A stretch of DNA of 64,000 bases from Epinephelus fuscoguttatus (Eukaryota; Chordata; Actinopteri; Perciformes; Serranidae). The position numbers and the translations under genes were made by a program. The notes beneath the pieces were generated by a model, which worked only from the letters and a program-made list of their open reading frames with translations, did not search any database and had not been told where the DNA came from. The DNA is taken from the NCBI RefSeq assembly GCF_011397635.1, contig NC_064754.1, forward strand, positions 29,616,543 through 29,680,542. The letters are read 5' to 3'. Below are positions 38,101 to 48,289 of the stretch, in pieces (position 1 is the first letter of the stretch; each line of letters begins with the position of its first letter).

Positions 38101-39050
38101 ATTTTAGAAGATAAAACAAGAATTTCTTTGGCTTTTCTTGATAAATGTCTTCACCACTTTATTGATTTTCAGAATGTCTGCCAACTAATTGATTAATCAA
38201 CTATTCATGTCAGCATTAATATGATCAAACATCAGTATGGAGAATGCAAAACATGTTTTCAAACTAATGTTATACTATTATTTTATAGCTCTACTGCTAT
38301 TTCTGGTCCATTCCTTTGCTCCACGTACAGACTGCAATCTTTTAACTGATGTGACTGATGTCATGCAGACATATAGCCATGTGGACATGTTAGCTTTATA
38401 TCCAGTATTTATATTTAGAAGCATATCACTGCAACATCTTTTACAAAAGACCACCCCTCATATTTCATATATTTCACAAAGCCTCTTGTGTCTTTATTTT
38501 CCTGTTGACTTGACCTGCATGATGCTGAGCCCATGATGACCTCTGCGTGATGCAACCAGGCTGTTTTTTTTTTAAATAAATATTAGTAGGCTACATATTC
38601 TTTTACAATAGCAGACGAGAGAGCAATGATGCAAAGTTCATCCAAAAATGACTGACTAAGTTGTGTTAATGAGGCTGCTTGATTGTCACATTGCAGACAG
38701 ATGATGAAACCGGATTGTGGTGCATTAAACACTACTTTAGTGCTGTTTTAAATTTTCATTTTTGACAGAGCTAAGTTCTTAAAAGGCACTGTACTTCTTT
38801 CTTCTTCTTCATGAGTCCTCTACTGTATGTGGCAGTTTATTCTTTTGACAAAACCAAAGCAAACTTTGATGAGCGCACAGTCACAGGAAATCTCAGCCAG
38901 GTCAGCAAACAGCAGCAAATCCAGCAATTGTTCCCATATTTTAAACAGAAAATAAAAGATGACAAAGACTGATGTACCTGTAAGTGGGTCGTAAGATCTG
39001 TCCAGCTCTCTGGAGTCAGACAAACTCTGGTCTTGACTCCTGGATTTCAT
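24555..39050 (-). CDS. kcnip2: Kv channel-interacting protein 2 (KChIP2), 9 coding exons
   Basis: KChIPs are neuronal-calcium-sensor-type EF-hand proteins that bind Kv4 channel N-termini and raise current density. Exons in transcript order: 39050-38978, 29015-28913, 28753-28633, 28530-28461, 27434-27364, 26774-26667, 26578-26474, 24783-24721 and 24602-24555. They join in frame to 253 residues (human KCNIP2 b-type form 252). The first exon ends [17 protein letters not shown], close to human KCNIP2, and the second has [18 protein letters not shown]. The core has [12 protein letters not shown], the usual degenerate first EF-hand, then loops [12 protein letters not shown] (136-147), [12 protein letters not shown] (172-183) and [12 protein letters not shown] (220-231). 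The protein ends SMHMFDHVI. The start is the ATG at 39050; the frame continues upstream only to a GTG. One donor (AAG|GTTTCC at 24720) is weak. KCNIP1 and KCNIP4 fit the N-terminus less well. Confidence 0.95.
24603..24720 (-). other. kcnip2: Short kcnip2 intron with weak donor; retention gives alternative tail
   Basis: This last intron is only 118 bp and starts with GTTTCC rather than a GTRAGT-type donor. If retained, the frame runs on from ETCQK into [16 protein letters not shown] and stops, replacing the conserved 15-residue C-terminal tail. The acceptor side (CATCCAG) is ordinary but lacks a long pyrimidine tract. Confidence 0.5.
25160..25350. repeat. Tandemly duplicated repeat fragment in a kcnip2 intron
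   Basis: The motifs CCCAACTCGTCAAATACTGCC...GTCAGTGG and CCCAAGTCATCAAATACTACC...GTTAGTGG occur about 110 bp apart in direct orientation. The first follows GCCTGTTCTCAC, resembling the start of the repeat copies at 35.87 and 40.18 kb. Confidence 0.55.
25750..26055 (+). repeat. tRNA-head SINE-like dispersed repeat
   Basis: It begins with a box-A-like TGGTTAGCACTGTTGCCTCA and a perfect box B, GGTTCGAATCC (25794-25804). These are followed by the body GTGCGGAGTTTACATG, GGGTTTTCTCCGGGTGCTCC, CACAGTCCAAAGACATGCAG and GGCTGGGATAGGCTCCAGCC. I recognise this body as a very common teleost repeat. No tRNA cloverleaf is preserved, so it is not a functional tRNA gene. It lies in the kcnip2 intron between exons 24721-24783 and 26474-26578. 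Confidence 0.8.
27905..28150. repeat. Fish dispersed repeat (LINE 3'-end-like) in a kcnip2 intron
   Basis: ATACTTTATTCATCCCTGAGGGGAAATCC, a CA-rich stretch, then GGTGAACTGGCACCTCTCCAGCTAC and GTCCACACTC match a repeat I know from many fish genomes. It is often the 3' end of CR1/Rex-type LINEs. The exact family is not certain without a repeat library. Confidence 0.5.
29170..29194 (-). CDS. kcnip2: Candidate alternative first coding exon of kcnip2 (predicted myristoylated)
   Basis: The exon encodes MGRSGSKP plus one base and ends at a GT donor (CCAG|GTCAGC). It has the same phase as the distal first exon (38978-39050), so it splices in frame to the exon starting at 29015. The resulting isoform would have 237 residues. 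Gly2 and Ser6 fit the N-myristoylation pattern MGxxxS. Known KChIP genes use alternative first exons with myristoylated or palmitoylated N-termini, so this is plausible. Transcript evidence is needed to prove use. It sits only 155 bp upstream of the shared exon. Confidence 0.6.
29711..29962. mobile_element. 252-bp MITE with TTAAAGG...GTAGGATT inverted ends
   Basis: The left end TTAAAGGAGCAGTAAGTAGGATT and the reverse complement of the right end, TTAAAGGTCCAATGTGTAGGATT, agree at 18 of 23 positions. This matches a common fish MITE family. It is directly followed by a CA microsatellite. It lies in kcnip2 intron 1 and has no coding capacity. Confidence 0.75.
29983..30036. repeat. (CA)n microsatellite
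   Basis: Pure AC dinucleotide tract of about 54 nt, 20 bp from the right end of the MITE at 29711-29962. Confidence 0.95.
30962..31464. mobile_element. Non-autonomous DNA transposon with CAGKGGTGGA inverted ends
   Basis: The left end is CAGTGGTGGAATGTAACTA. The right end reverse-complemented is CAGGGGTGGAGGAAGTATTC. The interior has TCGAGTACTGTAC, GGTACTTGTACTTTACTTGAG and TACTTCTACTCCACTAC, a motif set seen in many teleosts. The CAGKGG ends suggest the hAT superfamily, but no convincing 8-bp target duplication is visible. A degraded relative is at 15903-16095. Confidence 0.7.
32086..32148. repeat. (CA)n microsatellite
   Basis: CA tract of about 60 nt with ACGC interruptions near its left end, in kcnip2 intron 1. 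Confidence 0.95.
33103..33720 (-). pseudogene. PIF/Harbinger (HARBI1-like) transposase fragment, nested
   Basis: An open frame on the minus strand (33242-33712) contains [40 protein letters not shown] and NVGPYRSG, which resemble the N-terminal part of HARBI1-type nucleases (the YFRMsrxQFdxLLxxvGP pattern). It ends soon after, with no DDE catalytic region in the rest of the element, so it cannot be an active transposase. A GGCCCTGATCACACAGGAAGCG sequence at 33103 looks like a Harbinger-type terminus, and a similar GGCCCTGTCACACAGG occurs at about 47150. Assignment is by motif recognition. Confidence 0.65.
33144..33179. other. Perfect 18-bp zero-loop inverted repeat
   Basis: CTTTTTGTAATTGTTTTT (33144-33161) is directly followed by its exact reverse complement (33162-33179). 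Nearby are two more short inverted repeats, GCGATC/GATCGC (about 33193-33209) and TTGAGTTGAA/TTCAACTCAA (about 33220-33245). All lie inside the nested transposon interior. Confidence 0.8.
35871..36345 (+). repeat. Dispersed repeat, copy A
   Basis: It aligns in the same orientation with 40179-40765. Shared blocks include TTGTCACATATTGATGTTTGG, GTGCAAGGTACCCTGAGTG, TACATGCATTGT, ATAAACGCACTTTGTCAGTA, GGCTAAGTTTAGG and GTAAGACTGGG. A plus-strand open frame (36113-36529) runs through it but shows no protein family. It lies in kcnip2 intron 1. Confidence 0.7.
36590..36810 (+). repeat. Dispersed repeat, third copy of the GCTAAGCTAA family
   Basis: GTACAGATTAAAGAAACAGG, GCTAAGCTAAGCTAATTGGC, ACCTAACTCTCAGCAAG and ATTTCCCAAAATGTTGAGCTA match the copies at 5690-5990 (plus) and 4250-4420 (minus). 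Confidence 0.75.
37533..37557. repeat. (TG)n microsatellite
   Basis: Short pure TG tract in kcnip2 intron 1. Confidence 0.9.
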
Positions 39051-39560
39051 GTTTGTCTCGGGTCTCACCGCTGAACCTGCAAGATCTGTGCGCGCGTCGG
39101 AGCACAGCTCGTCTACGACTTCACTCCTGTTTGCATTTCACTTTTCTGCAAGCATCAGCCGGTGTGTGCTGCAAACTGATCGAAGATAGAGGGACGGCAA
39201 AAGGGTAAAAGTCCGTGGAAAAGCTCGTGTCTCTTTATCCAAACTCTCCTCCTCCTGCTCAGCACCAGCGCGCGCTCACATCCACAGTTGGCGCTTCACG
39301 GTCACTTGGAGAGGCTGTGTGAGTTAAAGGTTGTTGATCAGCAGCAGAAAGCTGATGACTTCACTTTGCTGATCCAAAGATCCAAACAAATGACAAAGAG
39401 TCCGCCTGTCAGCTGCATCTGTATGTGTCTGAGCTGAGAGAGGAGACACAGCTGAGAGGAGAGAGGAAGAGGAGTGATGAAGCAAGAGAGAGGCAGTGCC
39501 ACAGACAGACAGACAGACAGACAGAGGGATGTGGGAGTGTATATATCAGCTGATCTGTGC
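39051..39560 (-). promoter_or_regulatory. kcnip2: Candidate kcnip2 5' UTR and promoter region
   Basis: CpG-rich sequence (GCGCGCGTCGG near 39090 and CAGCGCGCGCTCAC near 39270) lies directly upstream of the start codon, as expected for a vertebrate first exon. On the minus strand a TATATA motif lies at 39540-39546, which would place a start near 39510, within a CAGA/CTGT tetranucleotide repeat. The precise start site cannot be read from sequence alone. Confidence 0.35.
39503..39526. repeat. (CAGA)n microsatellite
   Basis: About six tandem CAGA units, within the candidate kcnip2 promoter region. Confidence 0.9.
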
Positions 39561-39599
39561 TCCACTGATGGATGGTCTCACCTTGGCTCGGGACTTGAG

Positions 39600-40178
39600 C
39601 AGCTTTGAAGAAGTAATACCTGCGGATCAATATTCTGTCAGCTGCGCGTCCTTGAGAGTTAACGAATGACTCACTCATATTTCACATAAATGAATGCACC
39701 AAGGTCACGATTTCCACAAATTATTATTTAAATATTAAAGCCATAAATACGCGTGATAAGCTGAGTGGAGACGGAGGAGGCCACAAGCTGATTTATGGGA
39801 TAAACTTCCAGATTTCCACAGCTTTGTTTCCCATCACAAACTTGTGTTTTAAAGCCTCTAACATGTAAGACTTTGAGCCTCTCAGGGACATCATCAAGGT
39901 TTAGAGAAAGGGTGTAATTAAGTAGTTTTTTTCATGTAGCCTATATTTCTTTTCTTTTTTTGAGTACATTTAAAAATCTGTGCTTTATAGTGTTCCTCCA
40001 ACGTTTTGTAAAGTATGTCATGGTAATTTGGACAGACATGTCCTTTCAAGTTTAAATCTCTTGATCTATCTCACAATGCCTCAGGATCCAAAATACAAAT
40101 AAATGATCAGTAAACAGTAATGCACTGGCTGGTTTCTTGGTTGGACATAGACTAGGTTACTCATGTTAAAATTCTCAC
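39600..40178. other. Intergenic DNA, no gene seen
   Basis: Upstream of kcnip2. No exon or recognised repeat was identified here. Confidence 0.5.
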
Positions 40179-40765
40179 AGTCCAACATATTGTCCCTCCA
40201 ACCTTGTGACATATCGACATTTGGCAACGGACTTTTCATGTTGACATATGATGTGCAAGGTACCCTGGGTGTGTCTGTTGTTGATGTTCTGGGACGGGGT
40301 GTCAGCTTCACCCTGTTACATGCATTGTGTCTTTTCAAAACACACTTCCATTTTCACAGGAAATGTACACTTTGTATCGTCTCTTTCAAAATAAACGCAC
40401 TACGTCAGTATAACATGTGAATTGATATTTTTTTCCTCAACAACAAACATTCAGCCAACATACGCACAGGCAACAAAATCACCTGGTTAAGTTTAGGTTT
40501 AGGAAATACCAGGGTTTGGCTTTACATTCTTACGGAGAGTGAACACTGGCCTCCCAGGGTGAAAGTCAGTGGTTGTTGGACCTATCCACCACCACTCTCA
40601 CCCACCCTACTTGGACTTTTCGCCCCCTTGACTTAGGTTGTTTTCCGGTAACGACAACAAGCCATCTATCATGCCGATGTGAAAGGACAGCTTCTTTCAT
40701 CGATGTAGGTCACTGACCAAGCACCGGCATTCAACAACTTTGGGGTGAGACTGGGTAACACAGTC
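40179..40765 (+). repeat. Dispersed repeat, copy B
   Basis: Same family and orientation as 35871-36345 (see shared blocks there). It also carries CACAGGCAACAAAATCACCTGG and CACCACTCTCACCCACC, which copy A has only in part. A shorter related piece, with GTGGTCTCCTGGTTGAAAGTCC and CATCCACCACCTGCC, is at about 41470-41560. Confidence 0.7.
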
Positions 40766-41039
40766 AGAATGCCAGATTAGCCCAAAGAGCTACTTCAGAA
40801 CTGAGCACCTCTAGGTCTTCTCTCCGATGTAGCAATCACTGTTTTAAAATGATCAAGATTGCCTTTTTACCTAAAGTTCAATACTTTTGCTAAGAAAATA
40901 TGTTTTTAGTGAAAATGAAAAACCCACGAGAACCACAAGCTAAAATAACATGAATACTGGATGCACTCAAGCAATTTACTGTTGCTCTTCCATAAAGTTA
41001 AGGGACTTATTACGAGAGACAGCTATGCTAGCAGCTTGG

Positions 41040-42125
41040 TGAGGCAGAGACAGACGTGCTTTAAGTTAAATGCTAATGTCAGCATGCTATCATGCTGATG
41101 ATCCAACACAATCTCACAGAAATCTGTAATATATAATGGACACAACCTTTTAACAACACTCTTAACAAAGCATTTCATGGTGAAGGGCACAAAATGTGAT
41201 AAAATTATGTGCTGACAAAACACAAACAAAGCCAATGCAAAGCCTCATGCATGGTCACAGTTTCATTGTGAAACAGTTGCAGTTTGGATGGTTTCAAAAA
41301 ACAAAAAGATACTTGGTTAAGATGAATAAATAATCAGGGTTTCGGTTAAAATAACTATATACGGGAAGTAAGTGACATAAACGTACTTTATGTAAAGTAC
41401 CTAAAGAAAGTTGGCCTTCTTTACGTAGTTATGTAAAGTATGTAAAGTCATGTAACTACGTTGACACAAAGAGTGGTCTCCTGGTTGAAAGTCCATGTTT
41501 GCTTGACTCATCCACCACCTGCCTGCACTATGTAGAATTTCTCGCTCTTTATACTTAATTTGAATGTCTACTACGACAATAATTCCTCACTCACTTTGCA
41601 TTGGCACTGTTTTTGTGTTGCCAACATGTAATTTCAATACATTTCACCACCATGTATTGTGTTGTTAAGACTTTGTGGCCATTTAATATATTTCTGCCTG
41701 GACGTTCAGAAGATTTGTTTGCCATGTTCATTATCTTAATTTAGCATGCTGACATTCTCTAATTATTAATAAATCAAAGCACAGCTGAGGCTGATGGGAA
41801 TTTCCAATTATGTTGTCATAAATCAAAGTGTTCTACAGATGAAATATTTGACCTGATGATGACACTAGATGAGTTAAGGGATAATCAAAAGGATTACAGT
41901 TCATCCTGAGGATGACTCAACCATCTAAACAAAATGTCACGGTGGTCCGTTAAATAGTTTTTGAGACATTTATACTCAAAACCACAAAAATTAACCCCAT
42001 GGCAGCACTAGAGGAAAAGTCTCTATGAAGAGACCATGAATATTGAGACCAAATTTCATGAAAATTCATCTTAGACCAAAGTGGTGGATTGATTTGCCAT
42101 CCGCAGAGCCATACTGCCAGAATAG
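41040..42125. repeat. Composite of dispersed repeat fragments
   Basis: Includes CTAATGTCAGCATGCTATCATGCTGATG (about 41070), a fragment of the 40.18-kb repeat (41470-41560) and GTTTGCCATGTTCATTATC...GCATGCTGACATTCTC (41715-41760). Also present is TGAATATTGAGACCAAATTTCATG with GACCAAAGTGGTGGATTG and GCCATCCGCAGAGCCATACTG (42035-42120). I recognise these as parts of repeats widespread in teleosts; boundaries are approximate. Confidence 0.5.
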
Positions 42126-43271
42126 CTAAACACCAGAACACACTTTCTGTTCAAACCTCTCCAAACCAAACCTGAGATTATGTTTAAAATTGGTGTAGTA
42201 CCTCTTTAAATTCCAATTCAAAATCCAACCTAAACCTTTGTGTTGCTCAGCTATTTCAAAGAACAAAATACTCGGGCAGATTATCTATAAAACCAACAAT
42301 AAACAGTGTTATTGTGTGCTTGTGTTTAAAGTTAACTCTGAAAGCATCACATAGAAAAATGTAATTGGAATAGAAGAGAACTCTTCTTGCCAAGAATAGT
42401 ACTTGTTGGGGATAAACAGCATGGTGAAGCTTCCTTAAAGACAGGCAGGCGGGTGAGGGATTATTATGTCCCCTGTCAGAAGACTGATGGGAGGGGAGAA
42501 AATATCTATCAGCTGCTCAGGGAGAGAACGGCACAAAGAAAAAGGAAAGGCAAGGGAGGACACAAAAAGAGGCCTGTTGAAGTAGAGAGAATCAAAGAGA
42601 GGGATGGCAGTGCTTCGGAGAGAGAAGCAAAGGGAAAGAGAAAGAGAAGACAGTGGAGATGTATTTGAATATATCATGCGCCTTGGGACAGTTAAATCTC
42701 GCAGTATTTATGGTGTTTATCTCCCACAGGGGTTTACAGAGAAGTTTAGCATTGCTGCAGGCTGGAAAGTGGAGCTGACAGATAACCAATAATGAGCTCT
42801 GATTGATGCCTCAAGTTATGCACAGTGTGGAGCAGTGATACAGGTGACGAATAACACACACACTGATATGGATACAGTAAAAGCGCACATAAACAGGTGA
42901 GCTGGCTGTTTGGTGCTAAACACAAGATAATATTCGGTAAAAGACATAAAAATAGTGCCACATGTCCTCAGGAGGTGTGTTTCTGCTTATGTGTACGGCT
43001 GGAAGGAGGCAGTTTGAGCTGATTCAGTTTCTCCGCAGACACAGATACAGGTGAGGACTCACAGATAAAGAAATGAAGGGGTGAGGGGATGACGGAGGGA
43101 GGGGTGAGGGGGGTGAGGGCGAGACAAAGCAGGCAATCTCCCCACAAATGAATATTTGATGAGAAGGCTGATATGCTTAAATTAAACGTTATAAATACAC
43201 AGCAGCGTTAATGGGTTGTCACAGAAAAACGCAAGGGGTTTGCTCTGTCTGAGCATCTAAGCTGTCAGCAG

Positions 43272-43326
<55 letters not shown>

Positions 43327-44180
43327 CACAGATTATATCAGGGAGTTGATATACTGCCCAATCCACAATATAGCCAACAAAATTAGAGGATTTGGAATAG
43401 AGTCATGTCGAGGGATTGAGATTCACCATATTAAAAAGACATTGCACAAAATGATCTCAGGAAACCGTAAACACACTCAGAGTCCACTTTCCATGCCACA
43501 GCGTTATTCCCAAAAGCACATTATCATCTCTGGAAATGGATCTCTGCACTGACATGATGCTTGCGTGTCCATTAGAGGCTTATCAGTGCAATTTTCTCCC
43601 ACACTTTTAATTAAGTATGCCAGAGATAGAGAAATACAAAAGCAAAGACAGAGAGAAAAGAGAGGGAAAGGGGAACAAAGTGAGGGTGTAATCATGAAAG
43701 TTTAGGGTCCCTCTGCTGCTGCATTAAAGGCTCTGCATGTCGTAACCCATCAACTACGAATTAATGAGCGTGTGCTTTTATTGTGAAACTTATAGTACTG
43801 CAGTCACGAGGAGAGGTTTCTGTGGGGATGGTTTCTAGTTGGTGCATTCAAGTGCTTAAGGGTCGTCTGCTGAGCAGTAAAGTTTTACTGATAGGCACTC
43901 GTATAGTCACACAGCTAGAACCAGGCAAAGTGGAGATGGAATGGTCAGGGAAATATATTACTTTTAATCTAAGAAAAGGAAAAATGTCTGAGTATGGCCT
44001 CTTATACACATCTGTCATCTATCTGAGCAAACACCTGATGGACCAATCAGGTGTGCACATCTCACAGAGGTTTGTAGTTAATATCAAATATTAGTTCAGT
44101 TTGAATCTCTCACGATATTGTGGAAATTCAGTCACTTGCAATCACCACTAAAGCACAACATCAACTGAAATAATAACGTT
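42126..44180. other. Intergenic DNA between kcnip2 and armh3
   Basis: Contains an AG-rich stretch (42495-42660), a G-rich stretch (43080-43130) and one long CA microsatellite. The small open frames show no conserved residues or splice-consistent extension. Confidence 0.5.
43274..43325. repeat. (CA)n microsatellite
   Basis: Pure CA tract of about 52 nt in the intergenic region. Confidence 0.95.
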
Positions 44181-45420
44181 ATAGGTCAAATGTGTCACAG
44201 ATCTTCATTTCTGGTCACTGGCTCATTTCTGCATGCCCTGTCACCCAGCTCCCATTCACTAATTGTCCATTCACCCTGGCTTTCCATGCCTCAAATCTAG
44301 TCACGCCCACCTCATCAAGGCAGCTCAGTTCACCTGTTTGTCATTACTCACAGCCAGTATATATATATATATATATATACGCCATCCTCAAAGACACAAT
44401 TGCGTTTTCTCTGATTTGAGGTATAGTGACAAATTTAGGACAAAGCATATGTAATTTTCAAAACAGAACGGTCAACTTGGCTTCAGGTTGCTTATCAAAT
44501 TAGGAAGTTTTCTATGTACAAGTGAAGCATTAATATTAAGCACAAAGTAATGAAAAAAAAATCATTTTTGATGAGACTTCGTCAAACAGACAGTCATTTT
44601 TTTTATAATAAAATGGCAGCATGCCTCAGAATCTGATTTAGCTACTTTCTCCTTTGTGTCAGGACACTCCTTGCCAAATTTCATACTTGTGTGACTGTTT
44701 ATGCAATTGTAGTCCCAAAAAAGGGGTTTTGGGCCCCCTGAGACCAAACGGCCCCGAGTTGGGGGTGCTCGTTATCAACTTGTGATGGCCCAAGGTAAAG
44801 GCTAACAGGCATAATAATGGAAAAAAGGTTGCAGAAAACATCACGAGGGCTGGACGTGGCCCTGGCCTAACTCTTTGCCAGATTGTTCTTCACTGCTCAT
44901 AGAAGACTGTCCTGCGTTTTTACCAGACTGATTTCCGGTTGTCGAACCTGCCTATCTCTGACCAACCTGTCTTATCTAATTCCCGGTTAATGCACCTACC
45001 TTCTGTCCCTGACTACAAGATCTGCCTCTGCATCCTTGGTTCCTGTTTGCCTATGGTTGCTTGGCACTACCATCCGACGACACCACAGTGTGAGTGTTCC
45101 CGTCTGCTTACCTGTGGTCCAGAGATTTTCAGTGTGTCACCACACTCGCCATTGTGTGTGCCATGTGAGTACTCACCTGCTGACTTCTCGACCCTCCACC
45201 TGGCCCTGACATTCCTTCTGCCTGTCCCCTACTGGTTTGTCTGTTTGGACTATGTGCTTACCTTGTTCTGGATCTTCAACCTCTTGTCTACATCTCCTGC
45301 CTGCTCCTACATGGTACCGTTTGTTCAATAACTTACGGAACACATTTTCAGCTTAGCATTACCTTTATTGTGCGCTGAGCCTGCACACAAGAACTACAAC
45401 ACACATCTTGACTTCTGACA
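44180..45420 (+). repeat. CT-rich dispersed, possibly LTR-derived, repeat
   Basis: A block at 44190-44380 (GGCAGCTCAGTTCACCTG, then a TATA tract) and a block at 44870-45330 rich in CCTGCCT/CTGACC words (TTGCCAGATTGTTCTTCACTGC near 44873) resemble two halves of a fish LTR-like repeat. About 490 bp of unrelated sequence separates them. No gag or pol frame is present. The call is tentative. Confidence 0.35.
44358..44379. repeat. (TA)n microsatellite
   Basis: Pure AT/TA tract of about 22 nt. Confidence 0.9.
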
Positions 45421-46371
45421 CCACACCTTATTTCCGACAGTTGTCGTAAAACTGCTGTGCCTACTGCAGCAACCATGCCACAACTAGTGTGGCTCATACA
45501 CAACACCGTTGAATGTAACTTGAAATGAACTGTGTGTAACCTGCCCTGTACCTGCTGAGTTTTGACATAAAATGGTGACTGATTGGTTTATTTCAGGTGG
45601 GCCTGAGGCAGTGTTTGCTTAGTGCTGTTTCATTTTATGTGTGTGACATAGGGATTTTCTACCCAGAAGTTTTTCTAAACAAACAATATGATTTGGTCTA
45701 TACTGTAATGACTTCTGTCGGTGACTCACAAAAGTATACTCTTTTCAGCACCTATTATTTGCACAGTTTCTCAAGGTGTATTAGTAGGCCCCTTGTGCTA
45801 CCTGTATGCTGACGATGCAGTTATTTACCAATAAAACCCAGTTACTTTCCTAATTGGGAAAATGAAAACCAATTCAATTCTCCTACTTCTTCAAACATCT
45901 GTGAATTGTTTCAGAATAAACTTGGCTTTTTGTTATGTAAAACTAGCTTTCAGAAATATGGGTAAAAAGCGCTTTCATCACTGATTTGTCCAGATGCCTG
46001 CAGTCCATTCTGACCTCTGTCTGCTACTTTGAGCAACTTCTGACAAACAAAAGATCCAGTTGGTGTTGTTTGTGTGAGCCGGAGGGCGCAGACAGCATTA
46101 GGGAAGTAGCTGGAGGACAAAGTTTATCAGAGATTTTGGCTAATTAGTTTCACAACAGGAGGGGGTTGGGGGGGGTAGATGGAGGAACAGCAGAGGGAGG
46201 ACAAAGATAGTTTCTGTTTTCTCAGTGTGATATCGCAGGATTCAGCGACCATGACCTGACTCTTCCAGTTTATTCAAATATGGAATTTATTCAGTCAAAT
46301 ATTTAGTCATGGTGCACTTGCAGAATATTGATTCTTGAGCTCCTTTATTGCACCGTGCTACTGCCAATGCT

Positions 46372-46395
46372 AAAAAAAAAAAAAAAAAAAAAAAA
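46372..46395. repeat. Poly(A) tract
   Basis: An uninterrupted run of 24 A residues, possibly the tail of a retroposed element, although no recognisable body precedes it. Confidence 0.9.
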
Positions 46396-46984
46396 CCCAC
46401 ATTGAGTAAACAGACTGGTGTGTGTGTGTGTGTCCCATTTTCAGATTAAAAGTCTTGTTCTCACAGTTTAGATCTGAGCTGGAACTTGGTAAACACAAAT
46501 CACTTTATGTATTTGTGTGTTCAGAATGATTAGCATTTTGTAACTATATATAGATACATTTGATAATGAAACGTATCCGTGCATACAATCTGATGTAATT
46601 AGCGTGTACTTACTGTGACCGCTATTCTCACGTTATCTCTCCCCACAGAGGTTTTATCTATGATCATCAGAGGTTAAATAAGGGACAAAAGAGTCTAAGG
46701 ATTATGTTTCAGTTTTGATAGAGTCCTGTACTGTAGGTATTATGCAGTTATGATGCAATATAATAAATATTCCTGCTGGATAACATTATAACAATATCTC
46801 CGATATTTGGTTGAAACGTGTAAAAGTATAATTGTCTTAATGAAGTATCAGTGTGGATGTTGAGTAGAGTTAAGCTGAGAAACAGGTCAAAGTCAATTTA
46901 GCAATTACAGCAGTAAGTTGCATCTTTTCATCACTGGGAAAGATTCAGAAAAGCTAAGTGTGAGACAGATGTCAACTGAGCAGT

Positions 46985-46987
<3 letters not shown>

Positions 46988-47053
<66 letters not shown>
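46988..47053. repeat. (CA)n microsatellite
   Basis: Pure CA tract of about 66 nt, the longest in the window. Confidence 0.95.
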
Positions 47054-47056
<3 letters not shown>

Positions 47057-47369
47057 ATTACAAGAGCACTAATCAGGTAGGTTAAGTGATAACTGCAGTG
47101 TGGGTGGACGACGACTGGGCAGGGACTTTAATTTGGCCAACTAAGGCCCTGTCACACAGGAAAACATAGATGTGTTCTGGCCTTTTGTCCACATACAAAC
47201 TGCCTCTGCCTCCTGACTCAGTTGAGGGTGAAGATTTTTAGAAACTGTTTTCAGTGTAGTGTAGCATCAGTGTGTGCTGATGTCTCATTTGTGAGGCATC
47301 ACAAATGAGGTGAAATTTCACGCAATGCCATGTCCAAAAGAGTGCTGGCTCTAACCTTGCTTTTAACAT

Positions 47370-47560
47370 TATTTTTGGGGCAGTTTTGCCTTTAATGACA
47401 GTCTAGCTGAAGAGAGACAGGAAATATAAGAGAGAGTGGGAATGACACGCATCAAAGAGCCATAGGTTGAAGCTGAGCCTGTGATGCAGCAGAGGGCTCA
47501 GCCTACATTGGGTGCACACTCTATTAGGTGAGCTAGAGGTTGCCCCAGGCTCTGACCTTG
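47370..47560 (-). repeat. tRNA-derived SINE-like copy, minus orientation
   Basis: On the minus strand it reads a box-A-like TAGCTCACCTAATAGAG, a degraded box B around GGCTCAGCTTCAACC, then TTCCTGTCTCTC and GTCATTAAAGGCAAAA. The 3' half matches the plus-strand copy at 48290-48400 (TCTGTCAAATAAGGGCAAAA). Confidence 0.65.
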
Positions 47561-48289
47561 CTATCAGGACTTTCTACATGTTTCCACTTTAATGAAAATT
47601 TACCCTTTCAAATAAAATCAGGAAAAGGGGCATCAGAATCCACAACCTGACCCCAAGATGCTGCCTATTTATTCTAATGAAGTTGAGTATGTACAGTAGT
47701 GTTTTTCCTGCTGGCCCCAGCCACGAGTTCCTGTTCGGCTCATAGACTTTACATTGTGATGACATCACAGAGTTTTAAATCGCTTTTCTCAGTTTAAGTA
47801 AAGTGTTACAAATATAAAACCTCCAGGGACCTACAATTCATAATAGAAAGAGTAATAATATTGACCTTGTTTTGACATGTTTTTTATAACGGTGGCCAAT
47901 GGGGAAATGCTTTTTGGGCCACAGGGGATTTTTTTTTCCTGCAATACTGCGAGTGGCCACTTGGAAAATTGGCTGCAAGGCTGAGCTGTATTCCTGGAGG
48001 CCTGTATGGAGGTCACTGCTCTGGGTAGCATTATGGTAATTGGTTTTTTTTTCAGGTTTCTGATTTGCCAACATCTCCTTCTTCTTCTTCCTCTTCTTTG
48101 TGTGGGTTTATAAGGATTAGGGCTATATGGCTGCGTGTTGGTTTGGCATGCTCTTGACGGCACTTCAGTGATTTTTTTATACCATTGTTTGTGGACTGGA
48201 ATTTTGTTTGTGAGAATAAAGACAGGAAAAAAACCTCTTTTCAAAAATACCCGTGTCCATGTGAACTAGGCCTAAGACATTTACAGGTA

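Noticed and set aside
39066..39068. Upstream start for kcnip2 at 39068
   Set aside because: The codon there is GTG, not ATG. The first ATG in frame is at 39050 and gives a 25-residue leader equal in length to human KCNIP2.
44939..45331. 130-codon plus-strand frame rich in Leu, Pro and Ser
   Set aside because: It lies in a CT-rich, repeat-like block, lacks splice-consistent extension and matches no family.
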